Assembly (NCBI GenBank): GCA_027186245.1
Contig: CP114499.1
Coordinates: forward strand, 5,585,001 to 5,649,000
Length of the DNA stretch: 64,000 bases
Direction of reading: 5' to 3'
From: Coriaria nepalensis
Lineage: Eukaryota > Streptophyta > Magnoliopsida > Cucurbitales > Coriariaceae
Part shown: piece by piece, positions 23,207-35,674 of the stretch
How positions within the stretch are numbered: the stretch's first letter is position 1
Layout: each line of letters starts with the position of its first letter
Program-made: the position numbers and the translations under genes
The notes under the pieces: generated by a model
Database searches by the model: none
What the model saw: only the letters and a program-made list of their open reading frames with translations
Told to the model about the DNA's origin: nothing

Positions 23207-25299
23207 CTATCTTTGTTTTATTTCCTTGTGAGCTTTGAAAGAGAGAATAACGTTCCATATCAAAGCAATGAAATTAGCAGCAAGAACCTGTATGAATGTA
23301 ACCATAAGAAATTTTTTTTTTGAGTGAAAAAAATTTAAACATGAAAATTGGAACTCTACTATATAATTCTGCAGTTTATACCTGGAATTGCTGTGGGACG
23401 AATCTAAAGTTGAGAAACTGGAACGGAATCCATAGTTTCCAATTTACAAGAACAGAAGAAAACCACTCCTAAAACAGAATAATTTCAATAAAAATTAGAT
23501 AGAACTCAGTAAAGACGAGAAATAAAAATCAAACATTAGGCAGCACCTGTTGAAGCTTGGGTACAACATCAGACGGTCGTCCCTCCAGTGTTACCAGTGT
23601 AGCTAAGAAAACGCCAATGAATGCAGGAGAAAAGAGGAACTGCAATTTTACGGTCAAATTCAGAACTGGTCTTTTACTAAATGATAAGACACATAAACAT
23701 ATCATCTTGACTAGTGATCCTGTAAAAGTTGAAATAACCTGATCAAGTAGAAGGCGCAGAGCTGCCCCTGAAGTTCCAGGAACTGAAACCAATTTACTCA
23801 AATACAAATACCTAAAGACGAACAAATGTTCAAACCATAAGAAAGAGAGATCATAATTTAGAAACAAGCATAAATATGTATTTAACAGAGGCCATAGAGG
23901 GAAGGATTCTGAAGGCAGTACCAGAAATGCAATGTCGGACCAACTAACACCAAGCCCAGCATAGAAAACAAGAATGTCCTTTTCAGATCTATCGATTGTA
24001 CTTTCTCAATCACAAGCTAAGGCAAATAAAAAAAAAAAAAATTGTAAATTTATTCCAGATATAAACACAAAGCATGTGTTTTAAGTAAACCAGGAAATCA
24101 GTATGCTTCAAAGAAAGTTTAAATCCAAGAAAATCACCAAACATATGTTGCCGTCTTCAACGCAATATGATCTAACAAACTATGCATAATTTCAACATCT
24201 AGTTTGCAGCTATATTGGAACACTGGTTTCTCACAAATATCTCTAACGGTCTTTTTCTGTGGTAAAGGAATTTAACACAGTAAAATCGTACTATTCCTCC
24301 GTTCAAAACTAATCCCAAACATCATCCTAATGTTGTTTCCATAGCGAGGCGGCTGCAAAGGAAGAAAAAAGGGGATAGGCGTACTGGAAGTGAAATAAAT
24401 CACTAGCATTTGTTTCATTACAATGAACTAATAATTTAGTGGAGTAACACCTTAAGACTTTTAAGCAATATATCAAAGCAATTCCACCACGCAGTTTGAC
24501 TAATCCCACACATGAATTATTCTTGAAGCATGAAACTCTGTTGAAACTATTAAATCACATCAACAATATACGCGATTGCATTGTGCGCCCTACAGGGGGG
24601 GGAGGCTAAACAAGCAAAGAAAGACGACAGAAAGTATACCTGACAGATCAAATCCCCTATAAGTGTTAGCAACGCAGATGTCACAGCTTTTACTGATACA
24701 GGATACTTTGCAAGAAGAGCCAGATACCTTAAACAAATATAAATTTAGCTTCTCATTCCAACAATTACTGATACAGGATACTTAATGCTAAAGGTTAAGC
24801 ATAGGATAAGACTTCAAAGTAAAAAACAAAACTGAAACACAAAATCAGAAAAAATATATTTTTAAAAAAAATGAAAAGTTGTTACTATAGAATATTTCCT
24901 TGTTAATTACCATGAGAGAAATGACCAGTTGTCCCCACCGCCCTCCCCGCCGCCACCACCCCCACTATTCCCTCCTCTTCCCCCAGAATCTCCTCCATAT
25001 CCCCCAGCTCCGCCATCGCCACCTCCAGAAACTGCTGAAATTCGAAACAGCTCAGCACCCAATTGCCCAAATCGTTTCCTTTGACGATGACCTAAACCCT
25101 TGAAAAGGAGTGCATTACTACAATTCGAACGAGAAGAGCAAGGAGGAGAGAAAGAATAGGCATCGATTGTCTTTATCTGAACTGGGTACGTTAGAGCAGC
25201 CTGAAGGGAGGGACGAAGAAGAACGGAACCGCGTGTAAAACCCGCGAAACGGTTTAAGAGCGGGGCTCTAAGAGAAAGTGCCACACTGTTCGTAACCAT
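23207..25299 (-). CDS. Mpv17/PMP22 family membrane protein, probably plastid-targeted
   Basis: Seven exons on the minus strand: 25299-24911, 24727-24640, 24016-23922, 23811-23739, 23639-23547, 23468-23382, 23287-23207, joining in phase to 301 residues. The first about 90 residues are rich in Ser, Arg and Ala with little acid, like a chloroplast transit peptide, followed by a Gly-rich linker of some 30 residues (about 95-125). The Mpv17/PMP22 domain then runs from WYLALLAKYPVSVKAVTSAL through GDLICQ, GLVLVGPTLHFWY, EGRPSDVVPKLQQ and the hallmark NWKLWIPFQFLNFRFVPQQ to the C-terminus. Members are small four-helix proteins of organelle membranes, thought to form channels or handle metabolites; the exact role is unknown. 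Every intron has GT-AG ends. Targeting is inference. Confidence 0.9.
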
Positions 25300-25639
25300 T
25301 GTTGGCCCTCTAAGAAGCAGCGAGGTGATTTAGAATTTGTTTTTTTTTTCTTCTTAACGTTCTAGAGTGTTTAATATATATAATAAAATTACGATGATTC
25401 GGATTGAAATTTATAATTTTGTGAAATATTAAATTATTTTAAAAATTTTAATATATTATTTTAAAATTGTTATTTAATTAAAATTATTAATTTATTATAT
25501 ATATAAATATATTAAATTAAATTGAAAAACAAAAATGAAAAAGTAATTATTACTCATCCTATTATGAAAGAGGAAAAAACAGTATGACGTCTCTCTTATT
25601 TATCTCCATTTTCTCTCTCTTTTTCGTCTTCTCCAAGTA

Positions 25640-26064
25640 TCCCCTCTCTCTCTTCAGCTCCATGTTTACACGTTGGGACACTTCCACTTCAAAGGAAGAA
25701 GGTTTGCCTTCCATCCAGGATGTCTTTATCCCTCATCCTTGGCATAGATCGATCGATATGCATCGATGACCGTTCGATTGGGTTTGTTTCTATTTATACC
25801 AGATTGGGTGATGACAGATGTAGGACATATATGGGATATGCTTTAGCAAGATAACTAATGGGGAAAAAAGATTGTTACCAAGGCACTGAAGATTGCTGTC
25901 CCATCCCTAAGGTGTTTGAGGACTTTACTGATATAGCGAGGTTGCAATCTTTAGTTGATGTAGACAATAAAGCATCTCTAAGAGTTTTGGAGACAGTTGG
26001 GTTGGGTTGGGTTTCAAAAGGAAGGGATGTTGAGGAAGTATGGTTTTTCATAGAGGACAAATAA
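25640..26064 (+). pseudogene. GNAT acetyltransferase relic
   Basis: Pieces of a plant GNAT-type N-acetyltransferase appear in shifting frames: RWDTSTSKEEGLPSIQDV with IPHPWHRSI, then in another frame ICIDDRSIGFVSIYTRLG with DDRCRTYMGYALAR followed by a TAA, then fragments of the acetyl-CoA-binding region, and finally ARLQSLVDVDNKASLRVLE, which matches the family's typical segment (LQALVDVENKASQRVLEKVGF-like). At least two frame changes and one stop separate them, and the N-terminal strand is missing. No intron is seen. It lies in the 1.4-kb gap between the Mpv17-family gene and the receptor kinase. Confidence 0.7.
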
Positions 26065-26654
26065 GAGATCCGACTGTTGGTTTTATGAACAATGTTTATG
26101 TTTCTTGGGGTTGTTTTGTCTGAAAGTTGGTATAGTTCACGTGAAAACTTTACTCTTAAGCATTTTTGAACATTTGATTCATACAAGCAAGTGATGACTC
26201 TTGAGTACTTAAAAAAAGGTAAAAAGTAACAATTACTTTTCTAAAATACATGTTAAAATTTTTTTGACGTGGACTTAACAGAAAACAGAATACTTTCTCC
26301 ATGGATACACGGACACGACAATGTCCGATGATGTAGAACATAACTAGAATAACATTTTTGTCACTAAATTGTAAGAGATATAAATATTCGACTGTTCTCT
26401 TCTAGCTCAAGGCTCAAAACTCCAAGCAATTAATATGGATGAAAACTTGATACATTAGTCCTGCTTAAAAAACGACAGAATTTTAAGAAGAAACTGAAAT
26501 GAGTAAAACTCTCAAAAAATTAAATTTACAGCTTAAATATGGAAAATTACAAATTCCTAGTTGAAGAATCAATGTCCAGGTGAAAATGAGTAATCAAAAG
26601 GAGTCAAAAAATTTTAAAATTCGATCAAAGATGAGGTAATAGCACACTTGTGAT

Positions 26655-29600
26655 TCAGATACTCAAATGTTCCTCCCTGGGCAAACTCTGAACTGTATCC
26701 GACCATCTCCCAGGCGAGTGGTCACTACTATTAGACGACACTTGAGCCTCGGCCCTTGTATCTCTAATCATCTTCAAAACCTCTATCATAGTAGGCCGGT
26801 TCTCGGGCGCCACAGAGACACAAGCCATTGCTATGTTTAAAAGCACCTGAAGTTTCTCCTCGGAAGCCGAGGCAGGGTCATCCCCTGACTCGGTCTCTTC
26901 CTCTCGAACAGACCTAACCCATCTAGGAATATCCGAGCCATGTTCTTGGACAAGGTCTTGGAAAGGTGTCTTTCCGGTTAGAAGCTCCAAAAGGAGGACA
27001 CCAAAGCTGTATACATCGGCTTGTTGAGTTACGGGCTTTCTAATGTCACGGCATTCAGGGGCTCTGTAGAAGAGAGATGCTGCACTTGGTTCTTCTAGAG
27101 AGTCAGGGTCTCGGAATGAGGTGAGACCGTAATCAGTTAGGCAGGACTCAAAATCGGAGCCTAAGAGGATGTTTGAGGATTTTAAGTTTCCGTGAGTCAA
27201 GCCGGCTGGGTTTTGATGGATGTAGAGCAAAGCGGTTGCTAGGTCTTCGGCTATTTTCAGGCATGATGTCCAGTGGAGTGGCTTTCCACCACCTGAACTT
27301 CTTGATCCTGTCAAAGGCAGTGACATGTATCAGTTTCCTTGTTGTGATGATTATGCTATTGCTAAAAGCTAAGACTCATTTACAAATAAAAAGAAAATCA
27401 GTGATAGATAAATAGGTTTTGAGGCATATTACTTATCAACTTTAAACACCTTTAAATCAGCCAAGGCTAAATTAATGATAAATAAAACTAATATAAGGCC
27501 AAATAGACCACGAACTAATAGTAATATGATATAGAGAAGACAGAGAAACTTAAAAAAGTTAATACGACTAGTAACATGGAAAGGATACCCACCACAGAAA
27601 CAAGGATGATCAGCAGAATTCTTGATCAAATAAGAAGGATAGTACATTTGTACTGACTGATCAAGACACAACCTGTGAGTTACAGACTTGGCTCAAGTGG
27701 GCAGAAATGCATGGAGAGGGTTTTACCAACTCATTATACATGTCTAAGTAAAAAAACTTCACTTTTACTTTTACAACCAGACAAGATGATCAAAGATTCA
27801 GGGCTCTACTTTACTAATCTATTTTGTTATATTTGTTATTTACCAGAGTTGAGAAAAATTACCACCGACAAAATATCCCATAAATATATAAAAGGCTTGT
27901 GATTTATAATAATTGAACCCTATCCATAAATTTTTATGGACCGATTCTTCATATGTTTCGTCCCAAAAAGGCGTCTAATCTTAGGGCCCATGAGGGGAAC
28001 CTTTTTGTAGTAGCTTCGTGTCCTTGAGCTACAAGGCGTCTAATAAAAAAGACACGATTGAGACTGATGAACATGAACTTTACACTTAAATATATTCATT
28101 AGTAATTATAATTTAATTATAGCCTCTCACTAAACTATGTTCTATGTTTGAATTTTAATCCACTTTCTCTGTTTTAATTACATGTAACGTTTAAGGTCGA
28201 GTAATTAACATGCAGGAAAGTAATCAGTGAGATAAACAAACAGTAATTATTATTCTATCAGTACGACAGTAAATAAAATACAACAACAACTAATAAACTA
28301 GCACGGACCGCACGTGACATAACCGGAAAAGCGAAGAAGACGAAGAAGGGAGAAACGTACCATGGATGAGAGAGAATAGGCTGCCGTTGGGGAAGTAATC
28401 GTATACGAGCAGGCGTTCCTCCTTAGCCTGGAAATAGGCCCTGAGAGGCACCAGATGAGGATGAGTCAACCTACCAAGAACCTCCATCTGTCTCGAGAAC
28501 TGGTCAACGCTCGGGTACTTAGCGTCTTTCAGCCTCTTCACTGTCACTATGAACCCAGACTCCATCACCGCTTTATACGTGCTCCCTATCGTCCCTCTCC
28601 CTAACGTTTCGGCCGACGCTTTTAATAAATCCTCTAAGCTGTAGCTCATTTTCTGATCCTCTGCTCCGCAGAACACTAAGCTCCCTAGACCTCCCTCTCC
28701 TTCCCATTGGAATCCCCCTTGCTTTCCTCCGTTATTACCTCCTCTGCCACCGCCACCTGCTCCTTCCCTTCCTCCTCCACCCTCCAACGCTTCGACTTCT
28801 TTCTTACTCATGACTATCTCTTTCGATTCCTTTCTTCTTCCCTCGCGTTTTGAACAGACTAAACAGAGCGCAGCCAGGCAGAGTAGGAGTCCGATGAATC
28901 CGCCTACGCTTCCGGCTATGATTTTGATTAGTTTGGAGCGTTTTGACGGTTGTTTTGGATAGCTTGGACTCAATGCTGGTGGTGTGAATATTGTGGATTT
29001 GCAGGGGTTGTTGATTTGATCTCCGCAGAGGTCGATGTTACCTGAGAACGACGACGTGTTGAATCGGACTAAGGCGGGAGTTATCGGGATCTCGCCGGAG
29101 AGGAAGTTGTTACAGACGTTGAAGAATCTGAGACTTGTCTGGTTAAATGGCGGGATAGTTCCGGTGAGCTGGTTGTCCTGCAAGTAGAAGACGTAGAGTC
29201 GCTTGAGTTTGAGCATCGAGTCTGGAATTTGGCCGGAGATTTGGTTTTTGGCCAGGACCACTACTTTCAAGCGGTGGAGGACGGAGAGTGAGGTCGGGAA
29301 CTCACCGGAGAAGAAGTTTTCGTTGAGGAAAAGAGATTTGAGATTGACGAGGCCGGAGAGGTCGGGGATTTGGCCGGAGAGTGAATTGGATTTGAAGCTG
29401 AGAACACGAAGCTGATCTAATCGGTTCAAGATCTTATGGTCGAGAATTCCGGTGAGATTCAAATACTCTAAAACGAGCTTCGTAACTCTACCATTCGTAC
29501 ATTCTTTCACACCTTTCCATTCGCAAACGGAGGTTCCTAATCTCCATGGAAGCGAGTTTCCACGGTCGATTGTGGCTTTCATTGTTAGAAGCGTCTCTGC

Positions 29601-29708
29601 GTCTCCTGCTCCAACCAGCTGAATCTTCTTAGAAATCAACACGAAGAAGAAGAAGAATGAGAAGATATACATAGCTGGATGCCTCGCTGAAACCAGACGA
29701 AGATCCAT
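26655..29708 (-). CDS. LRR receptor-like pseudokinase (At1g60630/At1g10850 type)
   Basis: Two exons, 29708-28361 and 27307-26655, with an intron of about 1.05 kb, give 666 residues. Order: signal peptide (about 1-33), LRRNT region with paired cysteines, about five leucine-rich repeats (80-225), a transmembrane helix near 261-285, a Gly-rich juxtamembrane stretch, then a protein-kinase fold. The Gly loop is GRGTIG (370-375) and the VAIK lysine is K391, but the catalytic HRD is HGN (488-490) and the DFG is DYG (508-510), so phosphotransfer is unlikely. The C-terminus [17 protein letters not shown] is almost that of the Arabidopsis 'probable inactive receptor kinase At1g60630' family (recalled). 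Such receptors signal from the plasma membrane by scaffolding active kinases. The ligand is unknown. Confidence 0.94.
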
Positions 29709-31317
29709 GTTGCAGTTACTGGAGAAGATAATCGGATCTCTCAGAATGCAGCTGCAACAAAGTTGGCCTGATATTCTTCCAAATCACCTTGTCGATTCCA
29801 TAAGATCTACACGATCTAAAGATTTTAAGAGCCTTCTTTCCTGTCGAGCTTCTTCTTCTTCTTCATACAAGGAAGTCCATTGAAAAGCCCCTAACGAGGC
29901 TTACTGGACATCGTTTCTCGGAAAATTGCAGTCACGGACATTTTACTCTAACCTTCACGTGAACTCTCTCTTCTCTCTCGACTTGCAGACCAGACAATAA
30001 ACATTTCTTTTCTCTTCTCCATGATTTCTTCCCCCACCTTATAAATTTATGTACCTGCAAGGCAAGCCATTATTAAACACAAATAAATCAGAAGATACAT
30101 TTTCCAAAAACATAATAATAATTAAAAAATAAAAAATAAAAAATCATATTCATTTTCGTTGTAGTTGTTGGATTTCTTGGGATTCTGGACCTTCAAAAGG
30201 AAAAAAAAGAAAAAAAAATCAAACAAAAACGAAGCCATATACATATACCTATGAAGCTATGATCATCTCTGAGTTGTGTTGTATTTTCAACTTCCATGCA
30301 TTAATGCAGTGGCAGCTTACTATCGTCGTCTTGTTCTTCAAGTGCAGCTGAGAGCAACCAGACAACAATGGAATGTTATAGAACTTCTAGTTCTAGCTTT
30401 GTAATAGAGGGGCAAACAGTGTAGAATTAAATCTATGTGGATGGATGTGTACCTCTGTATGGCCTGTACGCTTAACGCTATGCGTTGTAATAATAATTCA
30501 AGAGAGAGAGAGATTCAAGAAGATGTCATGTGTTTTACAGTTCACTCTCTCTCCCTCTCTCTCCCTCTCTCTCAAGCTTCTCAGGAAATCGGTGAACGAA
30601 TTCAAAGCGAATGGGGATTTGAGTAATTAATTTGCTCCATATTTTAAATGGGTCTTTCCAGCATCACCTAACTCCCAACCCGACAACATCAGTACAGTAA
30701 TTTGCATTCTCTCTCTCTCTCTCTCTCTTCTTTTGGGGATACATTAAAGTGAATTCATTATTCACGTGTGGCGTGGTTCACGTTAAGTCAATAATCTAGA
30801 TCCATCTACGGTAGTCAAACAAGAGTATGGCCAATATTGCAACGTCGTCTCTGGATTCATCCCCATCACCGTTGGATTGCTTTGACGACAATCTTGTTGA
30901 CAATTGCCAGAAATATAGGCCACAGAATGCAGATCCTTTATTTAATTTAGGATGCTTTGCATTTAATACGTGCTGCAACTTTCAGTGGGAGGGTAAAGTG
31001 GCCGCCAATTGGGCCATTAGTTAGCCAGCCAGGAGGCCGACGACTGGTTTATTGCTGGTGACCCAACTCAGGCTTCATCCGTTAAGGTTGGCCTTTTTCA
31101 TAGATCCTAAATTGTTAACTGCTAAGACTCAGCTTCATTTTGGAATCATGTCATTACAGTATTTTACATCTCTACCAGCGGCCATTCTCATTTTACAATA
31201 GCATGGAGGTCAGGTCAGCTGGAGCACTGTAAATATGCTATAATTTGTTATGCAAGCTTGCCTTTTCTTGGGAATCAAACGAGCTGGAGACTGGAGTGCA
31301 AAAGAGAAACAATGAAA
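29709..31317. other. Intergenic region with two CT microsatellites
   Basis: Divergence-free spacer between the 5' end of the receptor gene and the 3' end of the TIPIN gene. It holds CT tracts near 30540-30572 and 30710-30729, a GA tract near 30502, and no supportable gene. Confidence 0.7.
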
Positions 31318-33638
31318 TCAGGCGCGATCCTCGGATAAGCGGGCCCTTGCTGCAGCTCTTTCTAGTGCCTTCAACCTGTTTGCTTCCATTCTGGCTCGCT
31401 GTTCGTCTGTGATGTTAATTTCTGAAGAATGGCTATCTTTTGGTGGTTGAGGGTCCATGGCGACTGGATCAACATTCAAATCCTGCACCGAGTATTCAAG
31501 TGGTATAATAAAGAGATGTTCAATCGGAAGATCAATTTTCTTTTTTTGTCAACCAGAAATGGTTTCCATTAGATTTGAACTCTTCAGTGCAAAACAACGA
31601 GTTAGGTACAAAAATACATAAGGTCAGTTAAGTAACTGACGGCTACAAGTTTGACATCAAAGAAAGAAAAAATGAACCAGAATCGAAGTTTAGGAACTCT
31701 CCATAGTTGCTTAAAAGTTGATTTGGGAGAGAATGACAAGATTACGAAACTTACGAAAATTTTATGTAAAAGATAAAAGAGTATTGACAACAGGAGTAGA
31801 AAGTATAATTAACAAGGAGAAGAGCAACACTTACTTCAGTAGTTTTCTCATATATTTCCTGAAGCATATCTTGTACATCATCAGCATCATGGTTATTCAA
31901 ACAAGATTCTCCTGGGTTATTACTCATGCTGTCATTGTTTATCTCTTCTGCAAGGTTGTAACATTGTTGTATTAGAATTCGGGAAGATGAATTGAACTCC
32001 CCAATAGTTACTAGTGATTAGTAACAGAATCAAGGATTTTATCAAGAGGACTCAAGTACGATATCGATTTGCAAAGGACTCAAAGAAAGTAAGTGCGATG
32101 ATGATCAAGAATTAGAAAGATCACTTTACTGGGAAAATAAATACCTCTTCTATATATTCTTTGTTTCTAAATTGGAACGTCCTTTATATATGGTTAACTT
32201 CATATCAACTGAATTTAGGTGGTAAGGCTGATTGAACTTTTTTTTTAATAAATAAAATCCAATCAGAGAACCGAGATCAAGAGTGACCACAGCCAAGGCC
32301 GAAGTGAAACATAATGATTGCTTTTGATATGCATAATAATACTAAAAATAAAGTAAATAACATGATGGCCTATCTGCACACCATGAAATGCAGTGGTTCA
32401 AGGATAAGACTAGTCAACAAATGCGAAAGGTGATGTTTAAGAATCTCTAGAGCATAGAAAGATACAGGACATACCCTGTTCATTGCTAGGATTGTCATCT
32501 ACAGTTGGCTGCTCCTGAAATTTTGTTGGATCCCCTCCCTTGGCAACTCTCTCTCTTAATTCCCTAAGACACATCTGCCAAAAGATTGTTGTAAGAGCTC
32601 GTTATTATTACACCCACATGTAAAAATAATTCTATAGATCCTACTCAGTACATTCATTAAGATCAACGAGATGGCGTGGAGGATTTCCCAATGCCTCCGT
32701 TTGACTTTTAAGACATGAGGAGGAGTTAGAAACTAATAAAATGGAATGAAAAGAAAGGAAGCAAAGACTTTATGATGCAAGACTATTGACAGAAAGACTA
32801 TCACGAACAACCTGGAAATTGAACAGCATTTCAAACAAAATGACTCAAAACACAATCTCCGGAACATGATGTCTATTTCTTCTTCATGAATGGCATGAAT
32901 GGGAAACTTAAGTCATAAGCATCTCTAATTCATATTCTCATGTTAGAGGTTAGATATTACAAATCCTGCTCTTACAGCATCAGAAACCAACTTAGAAGGC
33001 ATCAATCTGTTATGTATAGCTCTAAGAAACAAAGGAACCCATATAGTGTAGCGACCATTGCCAGTAAATGTTAAACCAGCAATGGTTTACCTTTATGCGT
33101 CTTGTCGCAGCGACTTGTTCCACCTTACACACAAATTGATCAAAAGCATGAGAAGGGAGTAATCGAGAGTGCCATTCCCTGTATAAGCCAATTAGGTCCT
33201 TCAAGTCATCCACCTATAGCGGAACTCAAGTAAATTCCTCTGATGTTCAAATAATTTCTCAGAAAACTAATCCGTTCTCAATCAAATCGAATCAAAACTT
33301 CACAAGTTAGGGCAAAAGTGAGAAACAACCTCATGTCCGTGGCCATGATACTTGAAGGAGCGAGGAAAATGGCTAAGAACATAGCCGAGTCCATCTTCAG
33401 AGAGAAGAAGCTCAGGAGTTAGCTTGGCTCTGGTTCTAGGTACTTTCTTAGGCTTCTTAGCGGGATCTGAAGCAACACCATTGCCACTGCCATAAGAGGA
33501 AGACCTGGCGGAACTGAGGGGAGTAGAAGTTGGGTTAGGGTTTGGAGCAGAAGAGGACGGACAGTCACGTGACCAATGGCCTGGTCTGCCGCACTTGTAG
33601 CACCCTGTTGGCGCTGTTGTCGTCGTTGTCTTCTCCAT
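31318..33638 (-). CDS. TIPIN/Swi3-like replication-fork protection protein with zinc knuckle
   Basis: Five exons (33638-33330, 33213-33091, 32574-32475, 31947-31835, 31482-31318) join in phase to 269 residues. An N-terminal CCHC zinc knuckle (C13, C16, H21, C26) is followed by a Ser/Pro linker and the Swi3 domain: KLTPELLLSEDGLGYVLSHF, SFKYHGHGHEVDDLK, LIGLYREWHSRLLPSHAF and VEQVAATRRIKMCLRELRE. In fungi and animals Swi3/TIPIN binds TIM/Tof1, stabilises stalled forks and helps activate the S-phase checkpoint in the nucleus; plant proteins carry the extra knuckle. The C-terminus is acidic, then basic and helical. The ATG at 33638 is the first in frame; upstream only a TTG extends the frame. 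Confidence 0.93.
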
Positions 33639-34517
33639 TCCTTCACTTTCTTTCAAGTTTTGCTTAAAATTGGCCTGTTACGTTTAGGGCGAGGACACCG
33701 CGCTGAGCGTGGTTGCACGGGAGTTAAGAGTGAGGCGTTGGTCTAGGCTTCTGAGGCGCGATAATTTTAAATCGACGGTTTAAAACGTCTATGACGTGGC
33801 AGGCTGAGGCGACGCGGGAAAACTAATCATGTGGCGTCTATTTTCATTTCCTCTTTGGCGGGAAAGAGCGAGGGAAATTAACATTAAAATTTACGAGGGG
33901 CAGGGAGGTAACGGACCAAAAAAACGTGGGCCGTAAGATGGCTTGCGTAGGGGCAGCCCAAATTGGACCGCCTGTTTCTCTAGTTGCAGAGGCCTAGTCC
34001 GATTAAAAGCCGAGACCCAAATCGGTGAGTCAAAAGTCGGGGATCCCCGTTTATCGGCTTTCTGAAGAAGTTAAACGGTCCAAACCCAACTAAATCCCCC
34101 TCCCCCTCTGTCAGGACTGCTTCGAGTACCCCCTTTCCGATTATCGACATTCTACGTGTTCGATTAATCTGCCGGAGAATATCTGAAGCGCCGGCGGTGT
34201 AGGGTGGCTCTTCCGTCCGGTATGTGCACAATTTATTTCTCTGCTTTGTCTAAGTTTCTCTCTCTTCTGGAATTTTTTTCACTATTTTGATTTTCTGACT
34301 CTCGGACATTGCATAGTTTAATTTGGCAAGATTCGGACTGCATCAAGTTTTTTTTTGTTTTTTGGTATTTATTACTGGAGTAGGCGAGTAGCTGATAGAC
34401 TTAATGGTCGATTTATAGTCTTCGTCTTCTTTTTGGTTGCAGGTTATTTTGGAATTTAGTTCCTGTATCGAATTGTAATTGACCTTTCCCAAGCCTCTTT
34501 ATTTGATTCCTCAAATT
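33639..34517. promoter_or_regulatory. Shared upstream region of TIPIN gene and RNF113 relic
   Basis: Head-to-head spacer of about 880 bp, GC-richer than its surroundings between 33,700 and 34,210, as expected of a bidirectional promoter. A likely non-coding leader exon on the plus strand ends at 34219 before GTATGT. No coding region is supported. Confidence 0.5.
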
Positions 34518-35674
34518 ATGAAAGATTCGTGAAAAAATCAGCACCCTGACCAAGGTATGATATGATATTGATTATGCATCAATTTTATACTGCCCTATTC
34601 TGCGTTTTCTCCGTTTAAATCATGTACTTCCCTTTTAATTTTGCTTTTTTTTGGTTATTATTTCAGTTTGTAACTTCTTCAGAAAGCCAATAAAGAATAA
34701 AAGCATCAGAAAACGTACAGTCAATGAAGATGATAACGAGAATAACTCAAACACCGAGACTTCAATATTACAAAATCCAAAGAAACCCCAAAAACAGATA
34801 GCAAGCTCTTTTTCTCCTCTGGACCAGCTAAGCGCCCATCTGCCGAATCCGATGTCGAACCCAATAAACCATTCTTTCAATTTGAATCTTCAAAGGAGAT
34901 CCAAGTTCAAAATGATAATACGGCAACAGCAACTCTAGAAACCGAGACAGAGTTTACAAGAGAAGCTCGAGCCATTAGGGAGAGAGTTCTTAAGCAAGCA
35001 GATCAGGCATTGAAGAGTAACAAAAGCAAGGGTTCTGCTGATGAGAAGCTGTACAAGGGAATCCATGGTTATACGGCTTACAAAGCAGCGTTTCGTAGAG
35101 AGCAAACAGTTTCTAGTGAGAAAGCAGGTGGATCTCATGGCCCGCTTAGGGCTTCTGCTCATATAAGGGTTTCTGCTAGGTTTGATTACCAGCCTGACAT
35201 CTGCACAGATTACGATCGTGGGGATTATAAGTCTGGTTGGCAGTTGGAGAAAGAATGGGATGAAGCAGAGAAAGCAAGGAAAAGGAAAATGGCTATGGGG
35301 TTAGAGGATGATGAGGAAACAGCAGGGGTGAGCGATGAAGAAGAAGATGATGTTGCCTTGCCCTTTGCATGTTTCATTTGTAGGCAGCCATTTTTGGACC
35401 CAGTTATAAGGAAGTGCAAGCACTACTTCTGTGAGGATTGTGCATTATTCTTATGATTAACCTTCTCGGTGATAGAACATCTTCTGCCTGTTACAATGTT
35501 ACAATGTTGCATGTTTTATTTTTGAAAGTTAAGTAATGCAGTTTTCCTTCTGTCTTTTGGCTTCACAGCATCATGCAAAAGAACAATAACTGCTTTGTTT
35601 GCAACCAGCCCACGCTCGGGATCTTCAATACAGCTCATGAGATATGCAAAAGGATGGCCGCAGAGGGTAAATAG
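34518..35674 (+). pseudogene. Decayed RNF113/CWC24-type CCCH-RING gene
   Basis: Three exon remnants of the spliceosomal ubiquitin-ligase family (plant C3H1, At1g01350; animal RNF113). Exon one, 34518-34554, reads MKDS then TGA before KNQHPDQ. Exon two starts at 34667 with VCNFFRKP in the correct phase. A one-base loss in an A-run at about 34791-34795 moves the frame from LQNPKKPQK to [14 protein letters not shown]. The stretch then runs through [29 protein letters not shown] and [13 protein letters not shown]. The CCCH finger normally between the last two is missing, in frame. The first half of the RING ([19 protein letters not shown]) is present, but the donor after it is lost. The last exon (35569-35674) holds [17 protein letters not shown] in a shifted frame. 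Introns are retained, so it is not a retrocopy. Confidence 0.82.

Noticed and set aside
33980..34231. Minus-strand frame containing FNFFRKPING
   Set aside because: Chance resemblance to the VCNFFRKP start of the RNF113 relic; it is on the other strand and in promoter DNA.
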